The notes under the pieces are model-generated. The model had not been told where the DNA came from and searched no databases. It saw nothing but the letters and a program-made list of their open reading frames with translations. From Pseudalkalibacillus hwajinpoensis (lineage in GTDB: Bacteria; Bacillota; Bacilli; Bacillales; Guptibacillaceae), in contig NZ_CP156674.1 of the NCBI RefSeq assembly GCF_039851965.1, positions 1,054,001 to 1,118,000 of the forward strand: DNA of 64,000 nucleotides. The letters are read 5' to 3'. The translations under genes were made by a program, and so were the position numbers. The stretch's first letter is position 1, and every line of letters begins with the position of its first letter. Positions 51,958-60,448 of the stretch are shown one piece after another.

Positions 51958-52118
51958 AGAGATCCCTCCCTTCCCAGTTCCTGTTAGTATGTGTTAAATG
52001 ACATGAGTAAAATACTAAAGGTCTGAAGGTGCCTGTCCCGACTCACCAGAATCAAAGCTACCAAAAGAAAAGCCCTCCTTATAAAAAGGAGAGCTTACTT
52101 GCATTTCTTACAATTTAT

Positions 52119-52316
52119 TGGTTACAAGTGGCAAAAGGTGAATCAACAAATGGTAATGGTCCCTTGAGACTAGGAGTTAATGACATACACGTGGAACGTG
52201 AACGATTGATTAATGTGTTGGAGATTGAAATTGAAGAAGTGAATACTCGAGAAGGCGTACCTGCAGCTTGGTGCTCCTTTAAAGACCCAGGCGGCAATCG
52301 AATTGGGTTGTTTTAA
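52119..52316 (+). pseudogene. VOC (glyoxalase-like) C-terminal fragment
   Basis: GNGPLRLGVNDIHVERERLI, then PAAWCSFKDPGGNRIGLF: the second beta-alpha-beta unit of a VOC protein, with the metal-ligand end of the family (W-F-DPxGN). The first half is missing and there is no start with an SD. Confidence 0.6.
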
Positions 52317-52395
52317 GATCTAGGATAAAGGCCATTAGGATATCAATAGCAATAATTTAACAATGCCCAAATACCCTGACCTTTCTTCCACTTAA

Positions 52396-52450
52396 GGGAG
52401 CCTATCTTATTATAGATAAGCTCCCAGGTGAAGACTCGATTTCAAGACAA
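52396..52450 (+). repeat. Intergenic repeat, copy c
   Basis: GGGAGCCTATC ... GATAAGCTCCC hairpin (52396-52425) followed by GAAGACTCGATTTCAAGACA. Confidence 0.6.
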
Positions 52451-52494
52451 TAAAAGTCTGAGTAAACCGGACCTTCATCTTGTCCTTTAATAAG

Positions 52495-53040
52495 CTAGCT
52501 AATTAGTCTCCCCATCAATATGGTATTGTAATAATTACCGTCAGATAATAACTTGTCTCTTTGTAATATACCTTCTACCATAAACCCATATTTTTCATAA
52601 AGGTTGATTGCTTTCTCATTTGTTTCGAGGACGCTTAAGGTGATTTTCTTTATATCATTTGCATCTGCCCACCTAACGGATTCTTTCAAAAAGTTCTTTC
52701 CTATTCCATATCCCCAATAAACCTTTAATACACCTACACCAAATTCTACCTTATGAGAACTTCTCTTTAACTCATTTCCTTCGCATCTAGAGAACCCAAC
52801 AATTTCTCCATTAACTTCAGCTACTAAGAAAATATTGTTAAGACTTTCTGAGTCATTCTTGATAATTTCTTTAAAGCCTCTTCCGTCTATGTATGCTTCT
52901 CCTTTAACTCTATCCAAATTTTCAGTTTCACCATCTATCTGTAACCTTACTTCAGACAGAGCTTTAGCATCTTTCAATTCAGCAGATCTTACTACGTAAT
53001 GAAGATTACAAACTTCATATTCTTTTGAGTTTACTATCAA
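52495..53040 (-). CDS. GNAT N-acetyltransferase (RimI-like)
   Basis: 181 residues. NNIFLVAEVNGEIVGFSRCE near 70, the acetyl-CoA loop VYWGYGIGKNFLKESVRWAD near 112 and LSVLETNEKAINLYEKYGFM near 140. TTG start with AGGAGGGAG. Substrate unknown. Confidence 0.87.
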   Translation of the reverse strand: MIVNSKEYEVCNLHYVVRSAELKDAKALSEVRLQIDGETENLDRVKGEAYIDGRGFKEIIKNDSESLNNIFLVAEVNGEIVGFSRCEGNELKRSSHKVEFGVGVLKVYWGYGIGKNFLKESVRWADANDIKKITLSVLETNEKAINLYEKYGFMVEGILQRDKLLSDGNYYNTILMGRLIS

Positions 53041-53107
53041 ATTTTTCTCCCTCCTAAAGCCATCTCGAAATTAAGTTTTCGTAATCCTTGTCATTTTTGA
53101 ACATAGA

Positions 53108-53172
53108 AGGCAACTATTCTTATTGGATAATAGCTCCCCAAATCTTGAAGAATTGATTTCAAGATATTACAC
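53108..53172 (+). repeat. Intergenic repeat, copy d
   Basis: GGCAACTATTC ... GGATAATAGCTCCCC hairpin and the tail TTGAAGAATTGATTTCAAGA. Confidence 0.5.
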
Positions 53173-53293
53173 CTATAAAGTTGATATTACTGATCATAAT
53201 TGTCTCCAATCAATTACTTTATTAAAATAAGTTATGAAATTTTCTATTTTCTACCGAAGTTGCTCCCCATCCATCAAAAATTTATAGGAGCAA

Positions 53294-53325
53294 AAGCTGA
53301 AAATCGATTATAGGGTTTTCAGCTT
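53294..53325. terminator. Stem-loop terminator
   Basis: AAGCTGAAAA/TTTTCAGCTT with a 12-base loop, CTTTAT after it. No gene directly upstream on either strand; it is probably a leftover. Confidence 0.55.
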
Positions 53326-53464
53326 CTTTATAATTCAAAAAATGTACTTCCTTTCATAACTTTCACCTTCCAAGGCCTTTTTTCATCCTTTAATCCTCTC
53401 ACCTATACAAGCTTATTTCTTTTAACATACAATAACGTAGTTTACTCATTTAGGAGGTGAAAAT

Positions 53465-53902
53465 ATGGAGAAGTCCATTGCAAAGCTAAAAGGTAAAAAT
53501 GAAGTACCTCCAGTTGATACAGATGCTTTTGGAGTGGCTAAATTCATTGCTAATAAAGATTGTACAAAAATCAAGTTTCAGCTCGAAGTCGAGAATATCA
53601 GAAATTTCGTTCAAGCGCATATTCACTTTGGTAATCGTGATGAAAATGGTCCCGTCATTGTTTTCCTTTTCGGAGCTAATTTAATGACTTTAGCAGAGCA
53701 AGAAGGGATAACCACTCGAAGAGGAAAAATTACTGGATCCATTACAGATAAAGATATTGAAGATAATGAGGTAGGTATAGACGATGTCGGTGACCTGTTA
53801 AAATTTATGCGAAAAGAACTTACGTACGTTAACGCTCATACCGAGCAAAATCCTGGTGGAGAAATCAGGGGGCAAATCATCCCTCTTGATAATAGATATT
53901 AA
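53465..53902 (+). CDS. CHRD domain protein
   Basis: 145 residues, one CHRD domain: KLKGKNEVPPVDTDAFGVAK at the N-terminus, NFVQAHIHFGNRDENGPVIV near 55 and AHTEQNPGGEIRGQIIPL at the end. There is no signal peptide. The function of bacterial CHRD proteins is not settled. SD TAGGAGGTG. Followed by its own terminator. Confidence 0.88.
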   Translation: MEKSIAKLKGKNEVPPVDTDAFGVAKFIANKDCTKIKFQLEVENIRNFVQAHIHFGNRDENGPVIVFLFGANLMTLAEQEGITTRRGKITGSITDKDIEDNEVGIDDVGDLLKFMRKELTYVNAHTEQNPGGEIRGQIIPLDNRY

Positions 53903-53924
53903 AGGTCTATCTTCCTATTCCAAT

Positions 53925-53957
53925 GGCGCTTATCCTCATTCGATAAGTGCCTGTTTT
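53925..53957 (+). terminator. Terminator of the CHRD gene
   Basis: GGCGCTTATC/GATAAGTGCC with a seven-base loop and TGTTTTATA after it. Confidence 0.8.
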
Positions 53958-54382
53958 ATATAAATCTCTTTTCAACATAAAGCAGGCTGTAAACGCTAAA
54001 CTAGAGTTAAAAGTATAAGCTTCCTGTTACGGATTAAGTTGTTAAACTCGCTCCTAATAATCTAGTTTATAGAGAAATGCTTTTATTCTTTGGTTCTCTT
54101 CCAAACAAACTAATCTCAGATCAAGAATTAAGAGGAATTTTCAAATTCATTTTAAGTAAAGACCCTAAGAACGAGGTTGTAAAAGCATTTCGAAGATGTA
54201 TAAACAATAATATCTTTTTCTTCAAACGCAATTTCCATTATTTCATTTGCAAATTCATTAAGACGATTCCTTTTGCAGCAATCGCTCCTCGATCGTTGAA
54301 GATTTGAATTCAAGATATATCAAAAGTGTTTCAGCTCCCGTTTCAGTTAACCACTTTATCTAAGGAATGACTTTTATTTGCA
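53958..54382. other. Gene-free stretch with one repeat copy
   Basis: A 76-codon plus-strand frame at 54077 has no ribosome site and low-complexity content; I do not call it. Copy g of the intergenic repeat is at 54284-54320. Confidence 0.4.
54284..54320 (+). repeat. Intergenic repeat, copy g (tail part)
   Basis: CGTTGAAGATTTGAATTCAA then GATATATC. Confidence 0.45.
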
Positions 54383-54991
54383 TTATTTCAGGTTTTTCTT
54401 CATTAGAGAGGCTATTTGTATATTATCCTGTTGAGAATTGTTTTCTAGATGCTTAATAATTAATTTTTGTCGTTCCACAGAATGATTTTGACTTAATTTA
54501 GCTTTTGCTTCAATTTTTGTGATTTTTATTCTGAACGCTACAATTCCTTTACTCATTCCTTCGATGAAACTAGGTTCAATATTATTTAAATTGTATGTAC
54601 TATCAGGAGTTTCATATTTAGTTACCAAGTCATTCAAAGAATCGAAAATTATCTTTCTATCTTCGACAATTTCCAACTTTCCATATAAATGGATAGACAC
54701 ATAATTCCAAGTAGGTACTGCTTTAGTTGTTTCGTACCAAGTTGGTGAAATGTAACAGTGGGGACCTTGAAAAACCGCAAGGACTTGTTGTTTTTCAGCA
54801 TCCTTCCATTGTCCGTTCGGACGTGCAAAATGACCATATAAAGCATTTTCAGATTTATTTAACATCAGTGGAAGATGAGTAGCGAAGGGTTCTCCTTTAT
54901 GCTGAGAAAATAAGATTGCAAATCCATGTTTTTCAATAAAATCATAAATTATTTCTTCATCATCCATTTTAAAATGTTTAGGGATATACAT
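54383..54991 (-). CDS. paiB: PaiB-type FMN-binding regulator
   Basis: 202 residues: YIPKHFKMDDEEIIYDFIEK at the start, GHFARPNGQWKD near 70, CYISPTWYETTKAVPTWNYV near 92 and GIVAFRIKITKIEAKAKLSQ near 160 with NHSVERQKLI. PaiB, with PaiA, was described in B. subtilis as a negative effector of protease and sporulation genes. The second ATG (54991) has the right distance from AAAGGTGG. It follows paiA by 22 bases. Confidence 0.93.
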   Translation of the reverse strand: MYIPKHFKMDDEEIIYDFIEKHGFAILFSQHKGEPFATHLPLMLNKSENALYGHFARPNGQWKDAEKQQVLAVFQGPHCYISPTWYETTKAVPTWNYVSIHLYGKLEIVEDRKIIFDSLNDLVTKYETPDSTYNLNNIEPSFIEGMSKGIVAFRIKITKIEAKAKLSQNHSVERQKLIIKHLENNSQQDNIQIASLMKKNLK

Positions 54992-55013
54992 AATCATCCA
55001 CCTTTCAAAAGAG

Positions 55014-55532
55014 TTATCTGAGAATTTTGGTCATTATTAAATCCGTTTGTTCTTCATCCCCCATATAAAAAGAGTGGGCTCCCGTTTGAACAAACCCCAT
55101 TTTCTTGTAAAAGGAAATAGCATATTCATTTTTTTCCCATACGCCTAGCCAGATCTTCTTTTTATTACGTTCGATAGCAATTTCCATAGCTTTATTTAGC
55201 AAATATTTACCAAGTCCAAGCTTCTGAAATTTATTTATAATATAAATCCGTTCGATCTCAAGAGAGTCATCATCCATTTCTTCAGACTGAGCATCCACGG
55301 TATTAATCTTTAAATATCCAGCGTCTTCATCATTAAAAGAAACTAAAAAGAATTGCGATGAATGGTTGGATAACTCTTTTTCTACTTGCTTTAAATTAAA
55401 CGCCTCTTCCAAATAAGTCTTTATATTTTCTGGTGAATTCTGCTCCTCAAATGTCTCCTTAAATGTTTCATAACCAATCTCTTGTAGTTTGCGTGAATCT
55501 TCCGAGGTACATCTTTTCATATTTATATTCAT
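55014..55532 (-). CDS. paiA: PaiA-like polyamine N-acetyltransferase
   Basis: 172 residues, the B. subtilis PaiA length. TSEDSRKLQEIGYETFKETF near 10, LEIERIYIINKFQKLGLGKY near 90 with the acetyl-CoA loop and KKIWLGVWEKNEYAISFYKK near 125. PaiA acetylates spermidine and spermine. It lies between marR and paiB in one operon. Confidence 0.92.
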   Translation of the reverse strand: MNINMKRCTSEDSRKLQEIGYETFKETFEEQNSPENIKTYLEEAFNLKQVEKELSNHSSQFFLVSFNDEDAGYLKINTVDAQSEEMDDDSLEIERIYIINKFQKLGLGKYLLNKAMEIAIERNKKKIWLGVWEKNEYAISFYKKMGFVQTGAHSFYMGDEEQTDLIMTKILR

Positions 55533-55557
55533 TTAATCCTTTCGCTCCTCTCTATAA

Positions 55558-56010
55558 TCAATAACTCCTTTTGTTTCCCTTTTTAACAAATTCCCAGTCT
55601 TTTTCTATATTTGTTCTAACTTTTTGAAGAAGATCGAAAATGGTTTCTATTTCTTTTTCAGATAAACCCTCTAAGGCAACAACATTGGAATGATCATTTT
55701 CTCTTTTTATAAAAGGAAAAACCTTTTTCCCTTTCTCTGTTGGAAAGAGTTTTTTTATTTTTTTGTTATGTTCGTCTTCTTTCTTCTCAATAAAGCCATT
55801 CATTTCAAGTTTTTTTATAGACCGAGCTGCTGTTGTTCGATCTACCTTTATCATTTCAGCTACCTTCTCTTGAATGATTCCTGGGTTTTCACATATCCTC
55901 ACAAGGTACAAATACTGGCCTCGCGTGAGGTCATATTCTTTGAATTCTATATTACTTATTGAATCTAATGCCCTTGCAATCATTCCAATTTCACGTAGTA
56001 TTTCCTTCAT
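55558..56010 (-). CDS. MarR family regulator of the pai operon
   Basis: 150 residues, winged helix: YDLTRGQYLYLVRICENPGI near 28, KVAEMIKVDRTTAARSIKKL near 50 and wing KKEDEHNKKIKKLFPTEKGK. First gene of marR-paiA-paiB, with palindromic operators just upstream, so it is autoregulated and controls the polyamine genes. Confidence 0.9.
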   Translation of the reverse strand: MKEILREIGMIARALDSISNIEFKEYDLTRGQYLYLVRICENPGIIQEKVAEMIKVDRTTAARSIKKLEMNGFIEKKEDEHNKKIKKLFPTEKGKKVFPFIKRENDHSNVVALEGLSEKEIETIFDLLQKVRTNIEKDWEFVKKGNKRSY

Positions 56011-56030
56011 AATGAGCTCCTTAGTTTGTA

Positions 56031-56054
56031 TTATTGTTGCAAACGCAACAATAA
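56031..56054. promoter_or_regulatory. MarR operator palindrome
   Basis: Ten-base arms TTATTGTTGC and GCAACAATAA with AAAC between, 21 bases before the marR start. A weaker second site TTGTTGC/TGCAATAA is at 56082-56098. Confidence 0.75.
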
Positions 56055-56127
56055 ATAGTATATATCTAATTTAACCTGTTTTTGTTGCATTTGCAATAAA
56101 AAAATATTGATAGGGAGGTCGAGAAAA

Positions 56128-56232
56128 GTGAAATTTATCTTTTATGTATTAGGAATTTTACTATTAACCTTAGGCATTGCTTTCACTATACAATCAGATC
56201 CTCATTTAACCTTTAACTATAAATACCCATAA
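56128..56232 (+). pseudogene. YczE/YitT-like membrane protein, N-terminal fragment
   Basis: 34 codons: MKFIFYVLGILLLTLGIAFT then IQSDPHLTFNY and stop. The first helix and 'IQSD' match the start of YczE family proteins, which continue ~200 residues. SD GGGAGG with a GTG start remains, divergent from marR. Confidence 0.5.
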
Positions 56233-56364
56233 CCCTTCAGATTTTTAAAAACAACACCCCCATTCTCCCAAAATGCTCCTCACCGCTAATGTATTTGTTA
56301 TATCCATTTAACTCCACTATAATGATGACAGCTGAGTAAGTAGCAGATCAGAAGGGAGTACTGG

Positions 56365-56658
56365 ATGTATCACACTAAAATGACCACATGGAGAACCTAT
56401 CTCTTTATAACTTTCAGCATATTAACTACCCTAGGGATGTTTATGATTGATCCAATATCTACCCAATATGATGAATCCGTTGGCAGAATCATCATGATCA
56501 TCATTCTAGCTGGCTGTGTGCTTTCCATTTTGTTTGCGTTTATCGTCTTTCGAACGAGTGATGAGAAAAAAAGATGGGCAAGTATTGGACTTCTCTTCAC
56601 TATTTTCAACATCTGTATAATCGCTTACTTCATTTGGATTGGAATTCGTTTGGCATGA
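56365..56658 (+). CDS. Three-TM small membrane protein
   Basis: 97 residues, hydrophobic segments at about 10-28, 41-62 and 72-92, basic loop SDEKKRWA between the last two. SD AAGGGAG upstream. No recognised family. Shares a terminator with the convergent DUF2935 gene. Confidence 0.6.
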   Translation: MYHTKMTTWRTYLFITFSILTTLGMFMIDPISTQYDESVGRIIMIIILAGCVLSILFAFIVFRTSDEKKRWASIGLLFTIFNICIIAYFIWIGIRLA

Positions 56659-56710
56659 CGGATCATATGGGTAAAAGAGAGGGTTACTAACGGATGATTC
56701 ATTAACGAAA

Positions 56711-56747
56711 AACAGCGCCTATCCAGTCATTGCAAATAGGCGCTGTT
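56711..56747. terminator. Bidirectional terminator
   Basis: AACAGCGCCTAT/ATAGGCGCTGTT, 12-bp perfect stem; TTTTTCG follows on the minus strand. It ends the DUF2935 gene. Confidence 0.8.
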
Positions 56748-56971
56748 CCATTTATCAACAATTCTTGCTCATTCTCCTGGTGATTGTAACCTCATGGATC
56801 CCGGAACTACTATTCATCCATGCTGCGAAACTTCCACCACCTGAGTAAATAATTTTACTATTCGAAGTAAGCTGGTAGATCCCCTTGGCCTTACTAAGTG
56901 CTTCAATTAATTCTAAAATACCAATTTACAGATAGGCTCGTATTAGCTTCCATAATAACCTGAAAGATTTA

Positions 56972-57763
56972 CTAATTTTTCGAAGAAAGACTAGCTTCAA
57001 ACATATCTATAATATGAAGAAACCTTTCTGCTTCACGGAAAACATGATCTGCTAGAAGGGGATGGATAATACTCTTAATCCTACACTCTTCAATTAATTC
57101 TTTTGCTGCTTTCTTAAAATCCCTTAGTGCAACTACTGATACACGATTTTCATCCAGGAACTGATCTAACAGAGGTGGAGTTTCTGATTGTGGTCGCATT
57201 GAATCCAAGTCGATAGCTTGAAAAACCAATTGATCAAAATCATGACTAAATTCTCGAGCTTGATCCACTAGTTTCCTTTCTGAAGGATCCAGAAGATGAC
57301 CAATAAATTTCGAATGATCTGCCATGATTCTTAAGAAGAACACATTTTCTTTTATAATTTTAGCAGCTGTTGGTTGTAATTTCCCTTCATTCAATTCCTT
57401 TAATCTTTTCGCAAAATAGGCCGCCTCTCGGCTAGTGTGGTCAAGTAATAAGGGAAAATTGTTAGAGATAATCTCACAACGCAATGATAACCCTAGAACC
57501 TTTCTTTTATAAGCCCAAATGGAAGTAGCTGCTTGGTATACTTGCATATTAAAAGTTGCGATTTGTTGGGGATCCGAGTTTACAGAGTACGTACTTAGTT
57601 TCTCTTCAATCTGTTCAAAAAGATCGATGAATTGCTGTGCTTCTTGGATTAGTTTCGAATCATTAAAGCTAAATCCCAAACTTAAAAATAAAGCATGCTC
57701 TTTCATAATCCTGGACCAGAATTGGATTTCATCTAATGAACGGGAAACAAATGCATTAGTCAT
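56972..57763 (-). CDS. DUF2935 domain protein
   Basis: 263 residues in two similar helical halves. The first has SLDEIQFWSRIMKEHALFLS and LLDHTSREAAYFAKRL. The second has ENVFFLRIMADHSKFIGHLL and LLADHVFREAERFLHIID. The repeated His/Glu pattern (EHALF, DHxxRE) looks like a ferritin-like metal site. DUF2935 proteins are common in Bacilli; the role is unknown. ATG at 57763 with GAGGGGTG. Confidence 0.85.
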   Translation of the reverse strand: MTNAFVSRSLDEIQFWSRIMKEHALFLSLGFSFNDSKLIQEAQQFIDLFEQIEEKLSTYSVNSDPQQIATFNMQVYQAATSIWAYKRKVLGLSLRCEIISNNFPLLLDHTSREAAYFAKRLKELNEGKLQPTAAKIIKENVFFLRIMADHSKFIGHLLDPSERKLVDQAREFSHDFDQLVFQAIDLDSMRPQSETPPLLDQFLDENRVSVVALRDFKKAAKELIEECRIKSIIHPLLADHVFREAERFLHIIDMFEASLSSKN

Positions 57764-58046
57764 AAATTCACCCCTCATTTAGTTTTCACCATTCAGATTA
57801 TATTCACCAGTTCATCTCTTATGTAGAAATAAATTCAGTCGAATTCTTTATTTGTTATTTGTGAATATCTTCATACCAGGATTCTTAGAGCCTTTTACCG
57901 ATAGAACTACCGAGAACGAACCATGGGAACCTCCCTCGCCTCTCCATTCAACCTAAATTCCATCACATGAGGCGCATCCCCTTATGGAATTTCAACCGTC
58001 ACTTGCCACATGTTCTCGTTTCCCTGTATTTGCTTCATGGGCGTTT

Positions 58047-58592
58047 CTAGCCTTTACGTATGTTTCTTCGGTTATTTTTTCCTCCTTGCCATCCCTCTTC
58101 AAGAAGTACTCTCGGATTTTCTTCATAACCAATCTTATTTCCTATATGTTCCATAAGCCATTGCTCAACTTTTAGTGAATCTTTTCTACCCCCCATTAAG
58201 TACCTCACTTCCGTAATATCAGGTTTTCTTTCCAACACATCGAATAGGACATCAACAACAATTGCCTCAACCGGTACCACTTTGTTCTCAACTTTCTCTT
58301 TTCCGGCATTATCAATGCGATAGTTCGCCCGCTCGTTCACAGCGTAACCCGTACGCTTCCCGGTGGAACGTAGCGTGTAATAACCTACTCCCTCATGATC
58401 AAGCATCGTTTTTTTGATAAGATCAAGCTTGCCAAGAAAAAAGCCTGCATCTGTGTAGATTGGTTCTCTTTTAGGATATTTATCTCTATGAACCTTTTTT
58501 TGATGGCAGCCCCGGTTAAGATAAGCAATAGTCCTAGTTTCTGTACCACCACTCTGTTTCCTATCAAGAAAAAGCGCATCCCACCTTGCAGA
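58047..58592 (-). pseudogene. Unrecognised 181-codon open frame without a start
   Basis: An open frame with coding-like composition from 58592 to a stop at 58047: SGGTETRTIAYLNRGCHQKK, KREPIYTDAGFFLGKLDLIK, LDHEGVGYYTLRSTGKRTGY and VVPVEAIVVDVLFDVLERKP. The first in-frame start is the ATG at 58406, deep inside the conserved-looking text and without an SD. So the 5' end is missing or frameshifted. I do not recognise the family. Confidence 0.5.
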
Positions 58593-58626
58593 TCACATAC
58601 TGAGAAAGGTTATTTATATTTTCTTG

Positions 58627-58640
58627 TTGAAGCGTTTTCA
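58627..58640 (+). promoter_or_regulatory. Candidate cre box of the galactonate operon
   Basis: TTGAAGCGTTTTCA fits the CcpA consensus at 12 of 14 positions, 84 bases before the IclR start. Confidence 0.5.
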
Positions 58641-58690
58641 TTCTTGTGTTAAAGTTCATACGAAAGAACATTCATATATGTAATGAGCTA

Positions 58691-58704
58691 TTCACATATG
58701 TGAA
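58691..58704. promoter_or_regulatory. Palindromic operator TTCACATATGTGAA
   Basis: A perfect 14-bp palindrome 20 bases before the IclR start. A weaker CATTCATATATGTAATG lies just upstream. Likely bound by the regulator itself. Confidence 0.65.
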
Positions 58705-58723
58705 TTAATAAGAGGTGAAACCA

Positions 58724-59467
58724 TTGTCAGTGAAGTCAGCAGTTAGGGTCTTAAAAATATTCGAGTTGTTGGTTGAGTATCCTGATGGATTATCAATGAG
58801 AGAGATTAGTGAACGCCTGTCGCTCCCTCAAAGTAGCGCGTTCCACCTCATCAAAACGCTCCATGAAAGACGTTACATTAGCGTCACGAATCAGAAGATA
58901 TATAAGCTTGGTCCTAAACTGATTCAGATTGGCACAAAGGCATTGGAGAATCTTGACCTTACTACAGAAGCAGAGCCTCACCTTCGCAGGTTAATGGAGA
59001 ATGTCGAGGAAACGGTCTTTATGGCAGTGCTTCTTGATCAGGAGCTTGTCTATGTGGCGAAAGTGGATAACCGGCGTTCCGTTCGCACAAGTGCACAAAT
59101 TGGTGCAAGAAAACCATTGTATTGTACGGGGCTCGGCAAAACGTTTCTTGCAAATGTGACGGAGCATGTTCGGGATCAGTTGCTCGTAAACGAAGAACTG
59201 ACTGCGATTACGAATAAAACGATCACAGATGTTGAGACGTTAAAAGATCAGCTAAATCAATTCAAAGCACAGGGCTACTCCATTGATGATGAGGAGAATG
59301 AGGAAGGTCTATATTGTTTAGCAGCACCTGTCTTTAATGTAGAGGGTAACATCATTGCAGCCATAAGTGTTGCAGGCCCGAAAGAAAGGATTTATCCAAG
59401 GAAAAAGACAATTACTGAGAAACTTCTTCACACTTCAAAAGCGATTTCGGAATCAATCGGATACTAA
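58724..59467 (+). CDS. kdgR: IclR family regulator (KdgR-like)
   Basis: 247 residues. Winged helix SAVRVLKIFELLVEYPDGLS, SMREISERLSLPQSSAFHLI; then the IclR effector domain with ARKPLYCTGLGKTFLANVTE near 130 and DEENEEGLYCLAAPVF near 190. It senses a sugar-acid intermediate such as KDG or KDPG. TTG at 58724 chosen on SD AGAGGTG spacing. First gene of the galactonate-type operon. Confidence 0.9.
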   Translation: MSVKSAVRVLKIFELLVEYPDGLSMREISERLSLPQSSAFHLIKTLHERRYISVTNQKIYKLGPKLIQIGTKALENLDLTTEAEPHLRRLMENVEETVFMAVLLDQELVYVAKVDNRRSVRTSAQIGARKPLYCTGLGKTFLANVTEHVRDQLLVNEELTAITNKTITDVETLKDQLNQFKAQGYSIDDEENEEGLYCLAAPVFNVEGNIIAAISVAGPKERIYPRKKTITEKLLHTSKAISESIGY

Positions 59468-59479
59468 GGAGGCATTAGC

Positions 59480-60433
59480 ATGGATGTTATTACTTTAGGA
59501 GAAACGATGGTGTTATTTACTCCGGATTCTACCGGCCTCATGCGCTATGCTGGAAACTTTAGCGCAAAAGTAGCTGGAGCTGAATCCAATGTGGCAATCG
59601 GGTTAGCGAGGCTCGGACATCAATCTGGATGGATGAGCCGTCTTGGAGAAGATGAACTTGGCAAGAAAGTTCTTTCCTTTATTCGTGGTGAGAATGTGGA
59701 TGTTTCGAGGGTCTCCTTTGACCCTTCTGCTTCCACTGGTCTTTACCTTAAAGAGAAGCTTGCAGCAAATGAAATGAAGGTTCACTACTATCGTAAAGAT
59801 TCAGCTGCCAGCGGTATGCAAAGTGATGACCTCGATGAAGCGTACATAGCCAAATTCAAGTACCTTCATGTGACAGGCATTACTCCCGCACTTAGCCAGA
59901 GCTGTTATGAGACTATTGTAGAAGCGATCGCGATCGCCAAGAAAAATAATATCACAGTTGTTTTCGACCCGAATCTACGGAAAAAGCTCTGGACCGAGAT
60001 CGAAGCACGTCGCATCTTACTTGAGTTATCGGCAATGTCTGATATCGTGCTACCCGGCATTGAAGAAGGGGAATTTCTTTTCGGTGAGACCCACCCTGAG
60101 AAACTTGCGGCTTCCTTCCACAACCTCGGCGCAAAATGTGTCATTCTAAAGCTCGGAAAAGATGGCGCTTACTATTCTTCAGAAACAGATAAAGGGTATG
60201 TCGAAGGCTATCAGGTTGATCAGGTGATCGATACTGTCGGTGCTGGCGATGGTTTTGCTGCAGGCTTTATTTCAGGGCTGCTCGATCATCTGACGTTAAA
60301 GCAAGCTACCGAGCGAGCCAATGCAGTTGGGGCCCTTGTCACAATGGTTGATGGCGATGTTGAAGGACTACCTGAGAGAAGTAGATTACTAGATTTCATG
60401 AATGCAACGAACCGGGAAGATGTGTCCCGATAA
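59480..60433 (+). CDS. kdgK: 2-dehydro-3-deoxygluconate/galactonate kinase (PfkB family)
   Basis: 317 residues. PfkB motifs: GETMVLFTPDSTGLMRYAGN at the start, GGAESN-like AGAESNVAIGLARLG near 35 and the catalytic DTVGAGDGFAAGFISGLLDH near 255. It phosphorylates 2-keto-3-deoxy sugar acids at C6. SD AAGGAGG. The next gene makes the aldolase for its product. Confidence 0.93.
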   Translation: MDVITLGETMVLFTPDSTGLMRYAGNFSAKVAGAESNVAIGLARLGHQSGWMSRLGEDELGKKVLSFIRGENVDVSRVSFDPSASTGLYLKEKLAANEMKVHYYRKDSAASGMQSDDLDEAYIAKFKYLHVTGITPALSQSCYETIVEAIAIAKKNNITVVFDPNLRKKLWTEIEARRILLELSAMSDIVLPGIEEGEFLFGETHPEKLAASFHNLGAKCVILKLGKDGAYYSSETDKGYVEGYQVDQVIDTVGAGDGFAAGFISGLLDHLTLKQATERANAVGALVTMVDGDVEGLPERSRLLDFMNATNREDVSR

Positions 60434-60448
60434 GAGGAGATGAATGAA

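Noticed and set aside
54077..54307. 76-codon plus-strand frame
   Set aside because: No ribosome site, runs of Phe/Ile/Asn from AT-rich DNA, and its end lies in the intergenic repeat.
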